Assembly: GCF_003425665.1 (NCBI RefSeq)
Contig: NZ_QQRQ01000006.1
Span: 1 to 64,000 of the forward strand
Reading direction: 5' to 3'
Length of the DNA: 64,000 bases
From: Evtepia gabavorous
GTDB lineage: Bacteria > Bacillota > Clostridia > Oscillospirales > Oscillospiraceae
Position 1 is the stretch's first letter. Each line of letters opens with the position of its first letter. The translations under genes and the position numbers were made by a program. The notes below the pieces were generated by a model. It made no database searches and was not told the DNA's origin. It saw nothing but the letters and a program-made list of their open reading frames with translations. Positions 15,764 to 23,879 of the stretch are shown here, piece by piece.

Positions 15764-16418
15764 ATGCGTTGGAAAGCAACACCCGGACGGTGCCGGCGAG
15801 GGAACCGTTGGAAGAGGAGAACGAGATCACATGAGCTCCGGGTTGGGAGTCGTCCACCAAAAAGGCGCGTGTGCTTTCAGGAGGAACGTCGAAGGTGTGC
15901 GGCGGCTGCCTCTGAGAATACCGTACTGTGATCTTGGTGCTGGTTTCATTTTCATTTTGGAGCAAAAGAAGATAGGAAGGATACTCCTTTGGTTGGTCCC
16001 ATTCTACATCGCAGTCACAAAATGTACGATCCTGACAAAAAACATAGTCTTGGAGTAAGACTTTCTCTGAATAAGCGGAAGCGTCTGACAGTGTGAAATT
16101 TTGTTCGGGACGATCTCGGAAGGACAACGCACCGAAGCACCCGAAAATAAGAAGCAGAGGGATACTGACAGCAAGAACCCATTTTGACTTGCCGCCCCGG
16201 GGATGCGGGTGCGTGGTCATGGTTTGCAGTAAGGTCTGTGCCATGTGTTCAGGCGGACCAAATGCCCGTAAAAGGGCGTCGTAACTGGGACAGGGAGTTT
16301 CTTCCAACAAAGGAGACAGGGAGCGGCGGAATGCCGCCTGTACTTTAGAGCGCAGGCGAAAGCCGGAGACCGATTTTCGCAGGCGTTTTTCATAGAGAGA
16401 AAGATCAGTCCGGCGCAT
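15762..16418 (-). CDS. Membrane protein with cytoplasmic N-terminal domain and extracellular domain shared with a neighbour
   Basis: A 218-aa protein: a helical cytoplasmic N-terminus (about 1-70, YEKRLRKSV and FGPPEHMAQTLL, like the HAAS/DUF1700-type domains encoded beside PadR genes), one membrane segment (about 80-98) and an outer domain of about 110 residues. That outer domain matches the secreted protein at 16998-17426: WDQPKEYPSY against WYQPKEYVSY and SFSSSNGSLAGTVRV against SFSSSNGVLSGTVRV. It overlaps the PadR gene by 14 bases and is cotranscribed with it. Function unknown; a link to the PadR regulator is likely. Confidence 0.72.
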   Translation of the reverse strand: MRRTDLSLYEKRLRKSVSGFRLRSKVQAAFRRSLSPLLEETPCPSYDALLRAFGPPEHMAQTLLQTMTTHPHPRGGKSKWVLAVSIPLLLIFGCFGALSFRDRPEQNFTLSDASAYSEKVLLQDYVFCQDRTFCDCDVEWDQPKEYPSYLLLLQNENETSTKITVRYSQRQPPHTFDVPPESTRAFLVDDSQPGAHVISFSSSNGSLAGTVRVLLSNA

Positions 16419-16836
16419 GGCGTTCCCCCCTTAATAAAATATCATTAACCCCTTGGAAAAATGCTTGATAGGTTTCTAACAATTTCTGGAGGTAGGCGCG
16501 GCCGGTCTCCGTAATGGCATAATACTGCCGCAGCCGTCCATCCGGGGCGGTTTTCTTTTTGGTCTCCGTCAGGTAGCCGGATTGGGTGATTCGATAGATG
16601 GCAGCGTAAGGAAAGACGATACTGAGAACGCCGTGACTGCGTTTCTCCAACAAGGGGGAGAGTTCGCCAATGTAGTGTTCTTCCTCTCCAAAGAGAAAAA
16701 GGATCAACAGTTCGGTCAAGGCTTTTTTCAGATTGTCTTCCAATCCTGAACTATAACGGTTTTTTTGCTCTGCGTCGTGGTGTTTCAAGGGTGTGCCCGC
16801 CTTTGCTATTTTCGTACTTATTTTATCATGTTTCAT
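16405..16836 (-). CDS. PadR-family transcriptional regulator
   Basis: A 143-aa winged-helix protein: ALTELLILFLFGEEEHYIGELSP, the ITQSGYLTE turn and the wing RLRQYYAITETGRAYLQKLLE match PadR regulators, which usually repress neighbouring membrane-stress or efflux genes. The ATG at 16836 has no good ribosome site, so the true start may be a little downstream. Its end overlaps the membrane protein gene by 14 bases; PadR plus HAAS-type membrane protein is a known Firmicute pairing. Confidence 0.78.
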   Translation of the reverse strand: MKHDKISTKIAKAGTPLKHHDAEQKNRYSSGLEDNLKKALTELLILFLFGEEEHYIGELSPLLEKRSHGVLSIVFPYAAIYRITQSGYLTETKKKTAPDGRLRQYYAITETGRAYLQKLLETYQAFFQGVNDILLRGERHAPD

Positions 16837-16893
16837 TGTTGACGTCTACCGGAACGGATAAGAAATATTTTTTTCAAGAAATAAAAATTTTCG

Positions 16894-16922
16894 TTGACAA
16901 ATAAATAGAGGGGTGATAAGAT
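16894..16922 (+). promoter_or_regulatory. Promoter of secreted protein gene
   Basis: TTGACA (16894-16899), 17-base spacer, TAAGAT (16917-16922), divergent from padR, so it is a likely PadR target. Confidence 0.65.
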
Positions 16923-16997
16923 TTGGATAGGTTAAAAGCAACAATAATTTCCGAAAAACAACGTAATAAATAGGGTATATTGCGAAGGAGGAAGAGT

Positions 16998-17426
16998 ATG
17001 AAACAATGGAAACGGGTTCTTGGTATTGTCTTGGCATGGTGCGCGCTCTCTTCTGTGTGTGCGATGGGCGCGGAATCGACAGTGGAGAAGAGGGACCAGG
17101 AGAGTTGGAAAGGAACAGAAACCAAACTCATGGCAAGTCATATTGCGGTGGACACCACAGTGACAAAATATGGTGTCTCCTGGTATCAGCCGAAGGAGTA
17201 TGTTTCCTACCGTATCTGGGTAGATAATACGACGAACAACAGCATGCGTGTAACCATTACGGACCCACAGGGGAGGCTCAGAACATTTTCTGTTCCAGCC
17301 CATGGAAACAAATCGTATGTTGGCAATGGTGTAGAAAGCGGGACCTATCGCTTGTCATTCAGTAGCAGCAATGGTGTATTGAGCGGAACGGTGCGGGTGC
17401 GAGTGTCTGATGTGGCGCTGTCATGA
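16998..17426 (+). CDS. Secreted protein sharing a domain with the PadR-linked membrane protein
   Basis: A 142-aa exported protein: signal peptide (MKQWKRVLGIVLAWCALSSV, cleavage near AMGA) and a mature domain of about 110 residues whose second half, from WYQPKEYVSYRIWVDN to SFSSSNGVLSGTVRV, is clearly homologous to the outer domain encoded at 15762-16418 on the other strand. GGAGG precedes the ATG at 16998. It is divergent from padR and the two may be co-regulated. The function is unknown; the predicted fold is a small beta-sandwich. Confidence 0.72.
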   Translation: MKQWKRVLGIVLAWCALSSVCAMGAESTVEKRDQESWKGTETKLMASHIAVDTTVTKYGVSWYQPKEYVSYRIWVDNTTNNSMRVTITDPQGRLRTFSVPAHGNKSYVGNGVESGTYRLSFSSSNGVLSGTVRVRVSDVALS

Positions 17427-17515
17427 ATAGCAGGTTAGCGAATGATATCAATAGGAAGGAGGGGAGTCCTATGTGGATTAAAAGTTTTTAGGCATAATTA
17501 AGAGGATTTTGTAAG

Positions 17516-17532
17516 AAGGTATATACTACCTT
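17516..17532. promoter_or_regulatory. Inverted repeat over the -10 of the next gene
   Basis: AAGGTA-TATAC-TACCTT, a perfect 6-base inverted repeat with 5-base centre; the TATACT at 17522-17527 inside it could be the -10 of the downstream gene. Operator candidate for an unknown regulator. Confidence 0.4.
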
Positions 17533-17560
17533 AAAGTTACTGCTAATGAAGGAGGATATC

Positions 17561-18277
17561 ATGAAAAAAAGATTGGCGTCTTTAGTGATTGGGTTGAGTG
17601 TTGCGCTTTCGCTGGCAATCCCAGTGGGTGCAGCAGAGATGAAAACTCCTGTTACAGAATTTGAAAGTGTCACGAAAGAAGAAACGATTATCCATGATGT
17701 GGAGTTTTTGTCTGATGCGACAATCACGACGGAAGATTTAGGCAATGACACGTACGCAATTCAGTTGCGGAATCAAGAAGAACCATACATTAACTCTGAA
17801 TCTGGGGAAAGTAGCAGCACAACAGCCACGATTGTTGCCTTTGGAGAGGAAGAGTTCCAGGAAATTGAACAAAGTGTTCAGGCAGCGGTTTCCAGCGCAA
17901 GCAAAAAGAAGGAGAGTGGCTGGATCTATATGGGGAACTCTGCTTATGCCGAAATAACCATCAACTATAATTACAAAAGTTCATCTCGTGGTACACTCTA
18001 TAAGATGACGAGTGCAACGGTGAAAGCACTGGTAAGAGACGGAACATCACTAAAGAATCGTTCCGTGGAATTCGTGTCAATGATGGCAGATTATAATGGA
18101 GGAAGACATAAAGTGTCCGTCCCATCTGGATCATCTACATATACTGCACAGGCACCTTCTTCGTGGCCTTATGTTTCTTCTAATGGTTTGTTGTACGGAG
18201 TTTATTTCCACTTCACCGCTGTAAGACCAGGAGGAAGTAGTCAGGCGTATACTTTCTATAATGACCTTTTTGGATGA
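17561..18277 (+). CDS. Secreted protein, unknown function
   Basis: A 238-aa protein with a typical signal peptide (MKKRLASLVIGLSVALSLAI, cleavage after GAA) and a Ser/Thr-, Tyr- and Gly-rich mature part that ends in aromatic beta-strand-like segments. AAGGAGG precedes the ATG at 17561. The codon use is more AT-rich than in the house-keeping genes of the window, which may indicate acquisition. No family is recognised. Confidence 0.68.
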   Translation: MKKRLASLVIGLSVALSLAIPVGAAEMKTPVTEFESVTKEETIIHDVEFLSDATITTEDLGNDTYAIQLRNQEEPYINSESGESSSTTATIVAFGEEEFQEIEQSVQAAVSSASKKKESGWIYMGNSAYAEITINYNYKSSSRGTLYKMTSATVKALVRDGTSLKNRSVEFVSMMADYNGGRHKVSVPSGSSTYTAQAPSSWPYVSSNGLLYGVYFHFTAVRPGGSSQAYTFYNDLFG

Positions 18278-18314
18278 GAGCCGATCGATAGGGAAGTAAG
18301 CGTAGGTGATCTGT

Positions 18315-19217
18315 ATGAGGGCCTTAAAACAAGATGCGAAAGAAAAGCGGTACGGAAGAATTTGTCTTCTGCTGGGTATTATATTGCTGGGAACCGTTGG
18401 TTGCTCCCATACAGTTTCAGATACTCCATCCATAGACGCTGAGATTGCCGAATTTCTACAGGTTTCGGAGTCTCAGGCGGAGTCTCTGTGGGAAGGAATC
18501 CAGACAATCGACCAGAACTCACGGGCAGAGAAGACCACGGTTCACGTCCGGCAGGCGTTCGGGAATGAACGGGAAATGTATGTCCTGTACGATGTTACGT
18601 TCTCCACGGAAATTGATTTGCAAAAAGAGAAGAACAACGGAATCCTACCTACAACGGTGACCCTGTCTGGTGTAGGGGAAGTGTCGAAAGCAGGGAAGGG
18701 AGGAAGCGTATATACCATCGGGATAAATGGTCAGACGATCACGTATCTCTCCTATTTTGAGAGCAATTTAGACCAATACCCTGAGGGAGACCTCCTCCTG
18801 ACTTTGGGGCAGTTTAAGGCAGGTGGAAAAACCGAGGCGACTTCCATCGCCGACGAGGTCCACGAGTTTTCCTGGACGCCAACAACTCATGGAACCATTC
18901 TGCGAGGGGATATTGTCACGAAGGAAGGAAAGACCATTGGCAGCGTATCCGTGTCTCCCTTTTCTCTGAGGTTTGCAGCAGATTCCTCGTCCCAGACAGA
19001 GTATGTGGACTTTTTACGGTCGATTATGATTATTGATCGGAACGGTACGGCAGTACGTCCGAAAGGAGGCAGTGGGGGTGGTGCGGCAGAAGACCCTCTT
19101 GGAAAGGAGCCCTTAACCAACATTGCAGGAAGCATTGATTTTCGTGTGCTTTTGGAACTATCGGATGTAGCAGCAGTTCAAATTGACGGATATACCGTTC
19201 CACTCTCAAAGTCATAA
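18315..19217 (+). CDS. Putative lipoprotein, unknown function
   Basis: A 300-aa protein with an N-terminal hydrophobic segment ending in GTVGC (predicted lipidated cysteine near residue 30) and a Ser-rich linker. The mature part has the alternating polar/hydrophobic pattern of beta-rich extracellular domains (DUF5643-like arrangements exist in such proteins, but I cannot confirm this). AGGTGAT precedes the ATG at 18315; a GTG at 18306 is an alternative. It follows the secreted protein gene by 37 bases and may be cotranscribed. Confidence 0.65.
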   Translation: MRALKQDAKEKRYGRICLLLGIILLGTVGCSHTVSDTPSIDAEIAEFLQVSESQAESLWEGIQTIDQNSRAEKTTVHVRQAFGNEREMYVLYDVTFSTEIDLQKEKNNGILPTTVTLSGVGEVSKAGKGGSVYTIGINGQTITYLSYFESNLDQYPEGDLLLTLGQFKAGGKTEATSIADEVHEFSWTPTTHGTILRGDIVTKEGKTIGSVSVSPFSLRFAADSSSQTEYVDFLRSIMIIDRNGTAVRPKGGSGGGAAEDPLGKEPLTNIAGSIDFRVLLELSDVAAVQIDGYTVPLSKS

Positions 19218-19224
19218 TGATCCA

Positions 19225-19264
19225 TGACCGCCCGAATCAATATGGTTCGGGCGGTCAATTTTTT
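19225..19264 (+). terminator. Terminator
   Basis: TGACCGCCCGAA/TTCGGGCGGTCA 12-bp stem followed by TTTTTT. Confidence 0.9.
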
Positions 19265-19309
19265 AGAGTATCAAATACAGGATTCTTTCCACAGAAACCA
19301 TCTGCTCTG

Positions 19310-19338
19310 TTGAAAGAAGGTTAAGGGGATGATATACT
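19310..19338 (+). promoter_or_regulatory. Promoter
   Basis: TTGAAA (19310-19315), 17-base spacer, TATACT (19333-19338) before the secreted protein gene at 19427. Confidence 0.6.
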
Positions 19339-19426
19339 GTACACAAACCCAGCATAGCATGGGGGAACCGAAAGAAGGATTGCATACAAAATATGTGAAG
19401 ACTGGACCAAGAAAGGAGAAATTCAC

Positions 19427-19966
19427 ATGAAGAAGACAATCATTGCCGTGATTCTGTGCTTAGGGCTCCTTGTTGTCTTTGGAGCGGCGGCTGTGGGAGG
19501 AGAACCGGCAGAGACCGGAAAGAAAGGCGCGGCTGTGTCGTATGCGGAACAGGACAGAATCCAGGCGGGAGGCGTCACGTTGGGCCTTGACAAAGGGCAG
19601 ACAATGGCCGCTTTGATTGAGACAGTGTTTGGGTATGATCTGCGCTCGTATGCGTATGTCTCCTTCGCGGAACTGTGGAATGGGGAACCGTCCACAGAGG
19701 CGCTGCGGGCCATTCGCGGGATTTTGACAGACACATGCGCGGGAATGGAGGCCGGAGAACGAATGCCGGTGGGGTATCTCTACCAGGGACAGGCTGTCTA
19801 TACCATTGTTGAACAGCCGGACGGCAGTTTGAAGCTGACCAACTATGAGCTCCAGCCGGTGGACAGCGCCGGAGGGCTTGGGGAAACCATCATTCCAGAC
19901 TATCAGGTGGTCAGCACGGAGCAGCGCCCGGCAGAGCCCCATGAGGTCGCTTTACTCTATCCATAA
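19427..19966 (+). CDS. Secreted protein, unknown function
   Basis: A 179-aa exported protein with signal peptide MKKTIIAVILCLGLLVVFGA and a mature domain without cysteines or a recognised motif. AAAGGAG precedes the ATG at 19427. It lies between its own promoter and a hairpin terminator, so it is probably monocistronic. Confidence 0.65.
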   Translation: MKKTIIAVILCLGLLVVFGAAAVGGEPAETGKKGAAVSYAEQDRIQAGGVTLGLDKGQTMAALIETVFGYDLRSYAYVSFAELWNGEPSTEALRAIRGILTDTCAGMEAGERMPVGYLYQGQAVYTIVEQPDGSLKLTNYELQPVDSAGGLGETIIPDYQVVSTEQRPAEPHEVALLYP

Positions 19967-19977
19967 TAGATCAGAAA

Positions 19978-20018
19978 AAACGCATTCCCCTGACCATGAC
20001 GGCCAGGGGAATGCGTTT
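19978..20018 (+). terminator. Terminator-like hairpin
   Basis: AAACGCATTCCCCTG and its complement form a 15-bp stem with an 11-base loop; the T-run is only three Ts. Confidence 0.65.
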
Positions 20019-20087
20019 GAAAACGCGCATAGAGGAACCGGTATGGTTTCACATAGGATTGGTTCTGGATTTTGGGAGGGGAGCGCC

Positions 20088-20927
20088 ATGAGGAAACGAC
20101 CTGTTTCGATCGCTATTCTATTACTTGTCCTTGGTTTTGTGTTGCTTTACTATACCATGCAGAAACAGTACATGGAATTTCAAAATACGTGCAATCAGAA
20201 AATGGAGGAGCTGCGAAACACTGCTCTGTTATGGGAAAGCAATGGCCTGCTGGAGGACAGCTTCGTCTCAGGGACATTTTGCGCAGAAAGCGGAACTGCC
20301 CAGCTGTACATCGAAGTTTCTCCCGTGGAGAAGTCAGAAGAGCTTCAAGTGGTCCTGACGTGTCAGGGGAAGGCGTTCCCCTTGACCCGGACGGGGTCCC
20401 GGTTTATGGGTGAGTTGGAGGTCCCCGCTGACACAGTGTGCAGAATTTCTCAGGTTACGGTGACCTCTGGACAGGCGGTCCAGACCGCGTCCCTGGGCTG
20501 GGTGATCAACACGAAGGATATGATCTTTCCGCAGGTGGAGAGCACGTATTACGGCAAGGGGAAATCCGTTCCGGCAGGGGAGCCGGCCACCTTTTCCGGC
20601 ACCATAGAATGTACCGTTTCCTGGCCGGGGATTCTGCGGGAAGAGATTGTTGACGCGGAACTCATCAAGAGGGTCAACGGTCAGGCGTGTGATTCCCATA
20701 GCCTTCGTGTCCGTGATATGGAGGAAGGGAGCGTGCTCAAGGGAAGGTTTACGGCGACGCCCACGGAAGAGGAACCTGTCACCTACCTTGTCCATATCAC
20801 GCTGGCCAGCGGGCTGGAGCTCTATCACACGGCGCTGGACCTTCCCCAACCTGGCGTGGAGCACTTCATGTGCAACCTGAAAACAGAGGTATACAGCAGA
20901 ACAGGCGTTCTGTTGGCCACGATGTAA
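20088..20927 (+). CDS. Membrane-anchored extracytoplasmic protein, unknown function
   Basis: A 279-aa protein with a single N-terminal membrane segment (about 6-23) followed by a short amphipathic stretch and a large mostly beta-rich outer domain. GGAGGGGAGC precedes the ATG at 20088; the longer upstream frame overlaps the preceding gene and terminator and is not used. No conserved family is recognised. A terminator follows. Confidence 0.65.
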   Translation: MRKRPVSIAILLLVLGFVLLYYTMQKQYMEFQNTCNQKMEELRNTALLWESNGLLEDSFVSGTFCAESGTAQLYIEVSPVEKSEELQVVLTCQGKAFPLTRTGSRFMGELEVPADTVCRISQVTVTSGQAVQTASLGWVINTKDMIFPQVESTYYGKGKSVPAGEPATFSGTIECTVSWPGILREEIVDAELIKRVNGQACDSHSLRVRDMEEGSVLKGRFTATPTEEEPVTYLVHITLASGLELYHTALDLPQPGVEHFMCNLKTEVYSRTGVLLATM

Positions 20928-20949
20928 GACATGGGGCGACCCCTTCTCA

Positions 20950-20985
20950 CCCTGCCTTGGCCGATTTGGCCAAGGCAGGGTTTTT
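20950..20985 (+). terminator. Terminator
   Basis: CCCTGCCTTGGCC/GGCCAAGGCAGGG 13-bp stem followed by TTTTT. Confidence 0.92.
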
Positions 20986-21023
20986 GTCAGGGTGTTATGA
21001 TAGAGAGGAGGATACGCATTCCG

Positions 21024-21052
21024 TTGCAAAAGGGAGCAAGATATGGTATGAT
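21024..21052 (+). promoter_or_regulatory. Promoter of lipoprotein gene
   Basis: TTGCAA (21024-21029), 17-base spacer, TATGAT (21047-21052). Confidence 0.6.
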
Positions 21053-21156
21053 ACAAAAGCCAACAAAAAAACAGAAAGGGGAAAGGGAAAATTAGAAGAA
21101 TTTAACAAGCAAGTGGAACAGTAGATGGACCACCCTAAGGAGAAAGGAGAACATCT

Positions 21157-21732
21157 ATGAAAAAACAGAGACAAAAATGGGTTTGCTTCCTGGCGGTACT
21201 GACCTTGGTCCTGGCGGTGCTGTGTGCTTGCGGCACGCAGCCGGAACAAGAAGAAGAACCGGCCCCGGTGCAGGAAACGGAACCCAAGGGGACGGAGGCA
21301 TCCGCCGGGAACACGGTGGATATGGGGGACTACGTCTTGACCCTGCCCAAGGACTGCACCCAGCAGGCCCGGGAGGACGGGGGACTCTCCTTCCTCTGTG
21401 ACGGCGCCCCTGTGGGCGGCGTCCAGACCCTGGACTGCCCGGGGGCGGATCAAGTGGACTGGGACGACCTGACCGGTTATAAGGAGGTTCTGCCCACCCT
21501 CTGGTCTCAGTTTTTGGAGGAGGGGGAGGGAACCCCTGACTACATCGCCTCTCCCGCCGCGGGCAGCGGAGCGGACTTGGAGGTCAGCCTGGTCACCGAC
21601 CAGCGCAGCGAAAGCCACTACCTTTTTGCCGCAGGGGACCAGGTTTACGATCTCTGGTTCAGCGATCCCAACCCCTTGCCCTCCTATGATGTGAGCGGCA
21701 CCGTGAGAAGCTTTGCCCTGCAATCGAAGTGA
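21157..21732 (+). CDS. Putative lipoprotein, unknown function
   Basis: A 191-aa protein whose signal ends in the lipobox LCACG (predicted lipidated Cys at about 25), followed by a Glu/Pro-rich linker (QEEEPAPVQETEP) and a compact acidic domain of about 140 residues. GAAAGGAG precedes the ATG at 21157. It is the last of the exported-protein cluster and is followed by the heat-shock promoter of htpG. Confidence 0.7.
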   Translation: MKKQRQKWVCFLAVLTLVLAVLCACGTQPEQEEEPAPVQETEPKGTEASAGNTVDMGDYVLTLPKDCTQQAREDGGLSFLCDGAPVGGVQTLDCPGADQVDWDDLTGYKEVLPTLWSQFLEEGEGTPDYIASPAAGSGADLEVSLVTDQRSESHYLFAAGDQVYDLWFSDPNPLPSYDVSGTVRSFALQSK

Positions 21733-21807
21733 GGAGGGGCTAAAGTGACAAAAACCCGGAGAAATTTAGCAGCAAAGCCGTAAAAGTGATAAAATTTGAA
21801 AAACCGC

Positions 21808-21836
21808 TTGCATTTCTTTTCCGGCGGTAGCATAAT
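21808..21836 (+). promoter_or_regulatory. htpG promoter
   Basis: TTGCAT (21808-21813), 17-base spacer, CATAAT (21831-21836), immediately upstream of the CIRCE operator. Confidence 0.65.
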
Positions 21837-21874
21837 AGGGTTAGCACTTAAAGGGTTAGAGTGCTAACCCTATT
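21834..21874. promoter_or_regulatory. CIRCE operator (HrcA binding site) of htpG
   Basis: TTAGCACTT (21841-21849), nine bases, GAGTGCTAA (21859-21867): this matches the consensus TTAGCACTC-N9-GAGTGCTAA at all but one base. The flanks extend the symmetry, so that a 15-base arm (AATAGGGTTAGCACT) is a perfect inverted repeat. HrcA would repress htpG here and be released on heat shock. Confidence 0.92.
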
Positions 21875-21898
21875 TGATACAGGAGGCGTTTCGATACC

Positions 21899-23806
21899 AT
21901 GGAAAAGAAACAATTTAAGGCCGAGTCCCAGCGGCTGATGGATTTGATGATCAATTCCATTTATACCCATAAGGAAATTTTTCTGCGGGAGATCATCTCC
22001 AACGCCAGCGACGCCATTGACAAACTGGCGTATCGGGCTCTGACCGATGAGAAGGTGGGGCTGAACCGGGAGGATTTCAAGATTGTTGTGGTCCCCGACA
22101 AGGAAGCCCGGACCCTCACCGTGGCGGACAACGGCATCGGCATGACCCAGGAAGAGATGGAGAACAACCTGGGCACCATTGCCAAGAGCGGCTCGCTGCA
22201 GTTTAAGAAGGAGACCGAGAACGCCGACGACGCGGAGCTGGACATCATCGGCCAGTTCGGCGTGGGCTTCTATTCCGCCTTTATGGTGGCGGACAAGGTG
22301 ACTGTGATCTCCAAGGCCTATGGCGGGGAGACCGCCTGGAAGTGGGAGTCCGAGGGGGTGGACGGCTACACCATCGAGCCCTGCCAGAAGGACACCGTGG
22401 GCACCGACGTGATCATGTCCATCAAGGCCAACACCGAGGAAGAAAATTACGACGAGTATCTGGCGCCCTATTCGCTTTCGAACCTGATTAAAAAGTATTC
22501 TGACTACATCCGGTATCCTATCCGTATGGAGATGGAGCACAGCCGTCAAAAGCCCAAGCCGGAGGACGCCGGGGAAGATTACAAGCCGGAGTATGAGCAG
22601 GTGAAGGAGTGGGAGACCATCAACTCCATGGTCCCCATCTGGCAGCGGCCCAAGAGCCAGGTGACCAAGGAGGAGTACAACGACTTCTACAAGTCCAAGT
22701 TCGGGGACTGGCAGGACCCCATTCTGTCCATCCATGTGGCCGCCGAGGGCAACTTTGAGTACAAGGCCCTGCTGTATGTGCCCGGACAGGTCCCCATGAA
22801 CTACTTCTCCACGGACTTTAAGAAGGGGCTCCAGCTCTATTCCTCCGGGGTCATGATTATGGACAAGTGCCCTGACCTGCTGCCCGATCACTTCAGCTTT
22901 GTCCAGGGCATTGTGGACACCCCGGATGTCTCCCTGAACATCTCCCGGGAGATGCTCCAGCATGACCGGCAGCTGAAGGTGATTGCCAACAACATTGAAA
23001 AGAAGATTAAAAGCGAACTGGTCAAGCTCATGAAGGACGACCGGGAGAAGTATCAGCAGTTCTGGACGGCCTTCGGCATGCAGTTCAAGTACGCCCTGAT
23101 GAACGCCTATGGACAGAACCGGGACACCATCCGGGACCTGCTGCTGTTCTGGTCCTCCAAGGAGAACAAGCTGACCTCCCTGAAGGAATACGTGGACCGG
23201 ATGCCCGAATCCCAGGAGAAGATTTACTACGTCTGTGCCGACTCGGTGGAGCACGCCTCCAAGATGCCTCAGGCCGAGCGGGTGCTGAAAGCGGGCTATG
23301 AGGTGCTCTATCTCACCGTGGACGAGGATGAGATCGTGCTGCAAATGCTGGAGAACGCCTATGACAAGCCCTTTGTCTCCGTGGCCAGTGAGGACGCCCT
23401 GCCGGTCACCGACGCGGAGAAGGCCTCGGTGGAGCAGGCGGAAAAGGACCATAAGGCCCTGCTGGACTTCGCCCAGGAGACCTTGAAGGGAGAGGTATCC
23501 AAGGTGCGCATTTCCAAGATTCTCCAGAGCGGGGCGGTCTGCCTGACCGCCGAAGGGCCGGTTTCCCTGGAGATGGAGAAATACTTCCGTAAGATGCGCC
23601 GGGACTTCCCCATGAGTGCCCAGCGGGTGTTGGAGCTCAACCCGGACGCCCCCGCCTTCCAGGCTCTGTGCAAGGCCTATGAGGAAGACAAGGAGAAGGC
23701 GGCGGCCTATGTGGAGGTGCTCTATAACCAGGCCCTCATCATCGCGGACCTCCCCCTGCCCGACCCGGCCCGGTATGCCGAGCTGGTGTGCGGTTTGATG
23801 AAGTAA
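21899..23806 (+). CDS. htpG: Molecular chaperone HtpG (Hsp90)
   Basis: A 635-aa bacterial Hsp90 of full length. The GHKL ATPase motifs are present (EIISNASDAIDKL, TVADNGIGMTQEE, IGQFGVGFYSAFMVAD), followed by the middle domain (SLNISREMLQ) and the dimerisation domain. AGGAGG lies 12 bases before the ATG at 21899. Control by CIRCE/HrcA is shown by the operator; in Bacillus subtilis htpG is not a CIRCE gene, so the wiring differs here. Confidence 0.96.
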   Translation: MEKKQFKAESQRLMDLMINSIYTHKEIFLREIISNASDAIDKLAYRALTDEKVGLNREDFKIVVVPDKEARTLTVADNGIGMTQEEMENNLGTIAKSGSLQFKKETENADDAELDIIGQFGVGFYSAFMVADKVTVISKAYGGETAWKWESEGVDGYTIEPCQKDTVGTDVIMSIKANTEEENYDEYLAPYSLSNLIKKYSDYIRYPIRMEMEHSRQKPKPEDAGEDYKPEYEQVKEWETINSMVPIWQRPKSQVTKEEYNDFYKSKFGDWQDPILSIHVAAEGNFEYKALLYVPGQVPMNYFSTDFKKGLQLYSSGVMIMDKCPDLLPDHFSFVQGIVDTPDVSLNISREMLQHDRQLKVIANNIEKKIKSELVKLMKDDREKYQQFWTAFGMQFKYALMNAYGQNRDTIRDLLLFWSSKENKLTSLKEYVDRMPESQEKIYYVCADSVEHASKMPQAERVLKAGYEVLYLTVDEDEIVLQMLENAYDKPFVSVASEDALPVTDAEKASVEQAEKDHKALLDFAQETLKGEVSKVRISKILQSGAVCLTAEGPVSLEMEKYFRKMRRDFPMSAQRVLELNPDAPAFQALCKAYEEDKEKAAAYVEVLYNQALIIADLPLPDPARYAELVCGLMK

Positions 23807-23825
23807 TCACGCCCAATGATAAAAT

Positions 23826-23862
23826 AACAGGTCCCGGCCGCAAAGGGAGGCCGGGACCTGTT
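23826..23862. terminator. Bidirectional terminator after htpG
   Basis: AACAGGTCCCGGCC/GGCCGGGACCTGTT 14-bp stem between convergent htpG and the CarD-like gene. Confidence 0.85.
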
Positions 23863-23879
23863 ATTCTGTGCCGAGCGCG

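Noticed and set aside
21848-23452. 534-codon minus-strand frame across htpG
   Set aside because: Antisense shadow of htpG; Leu/His/Val-rich translation without any family features.
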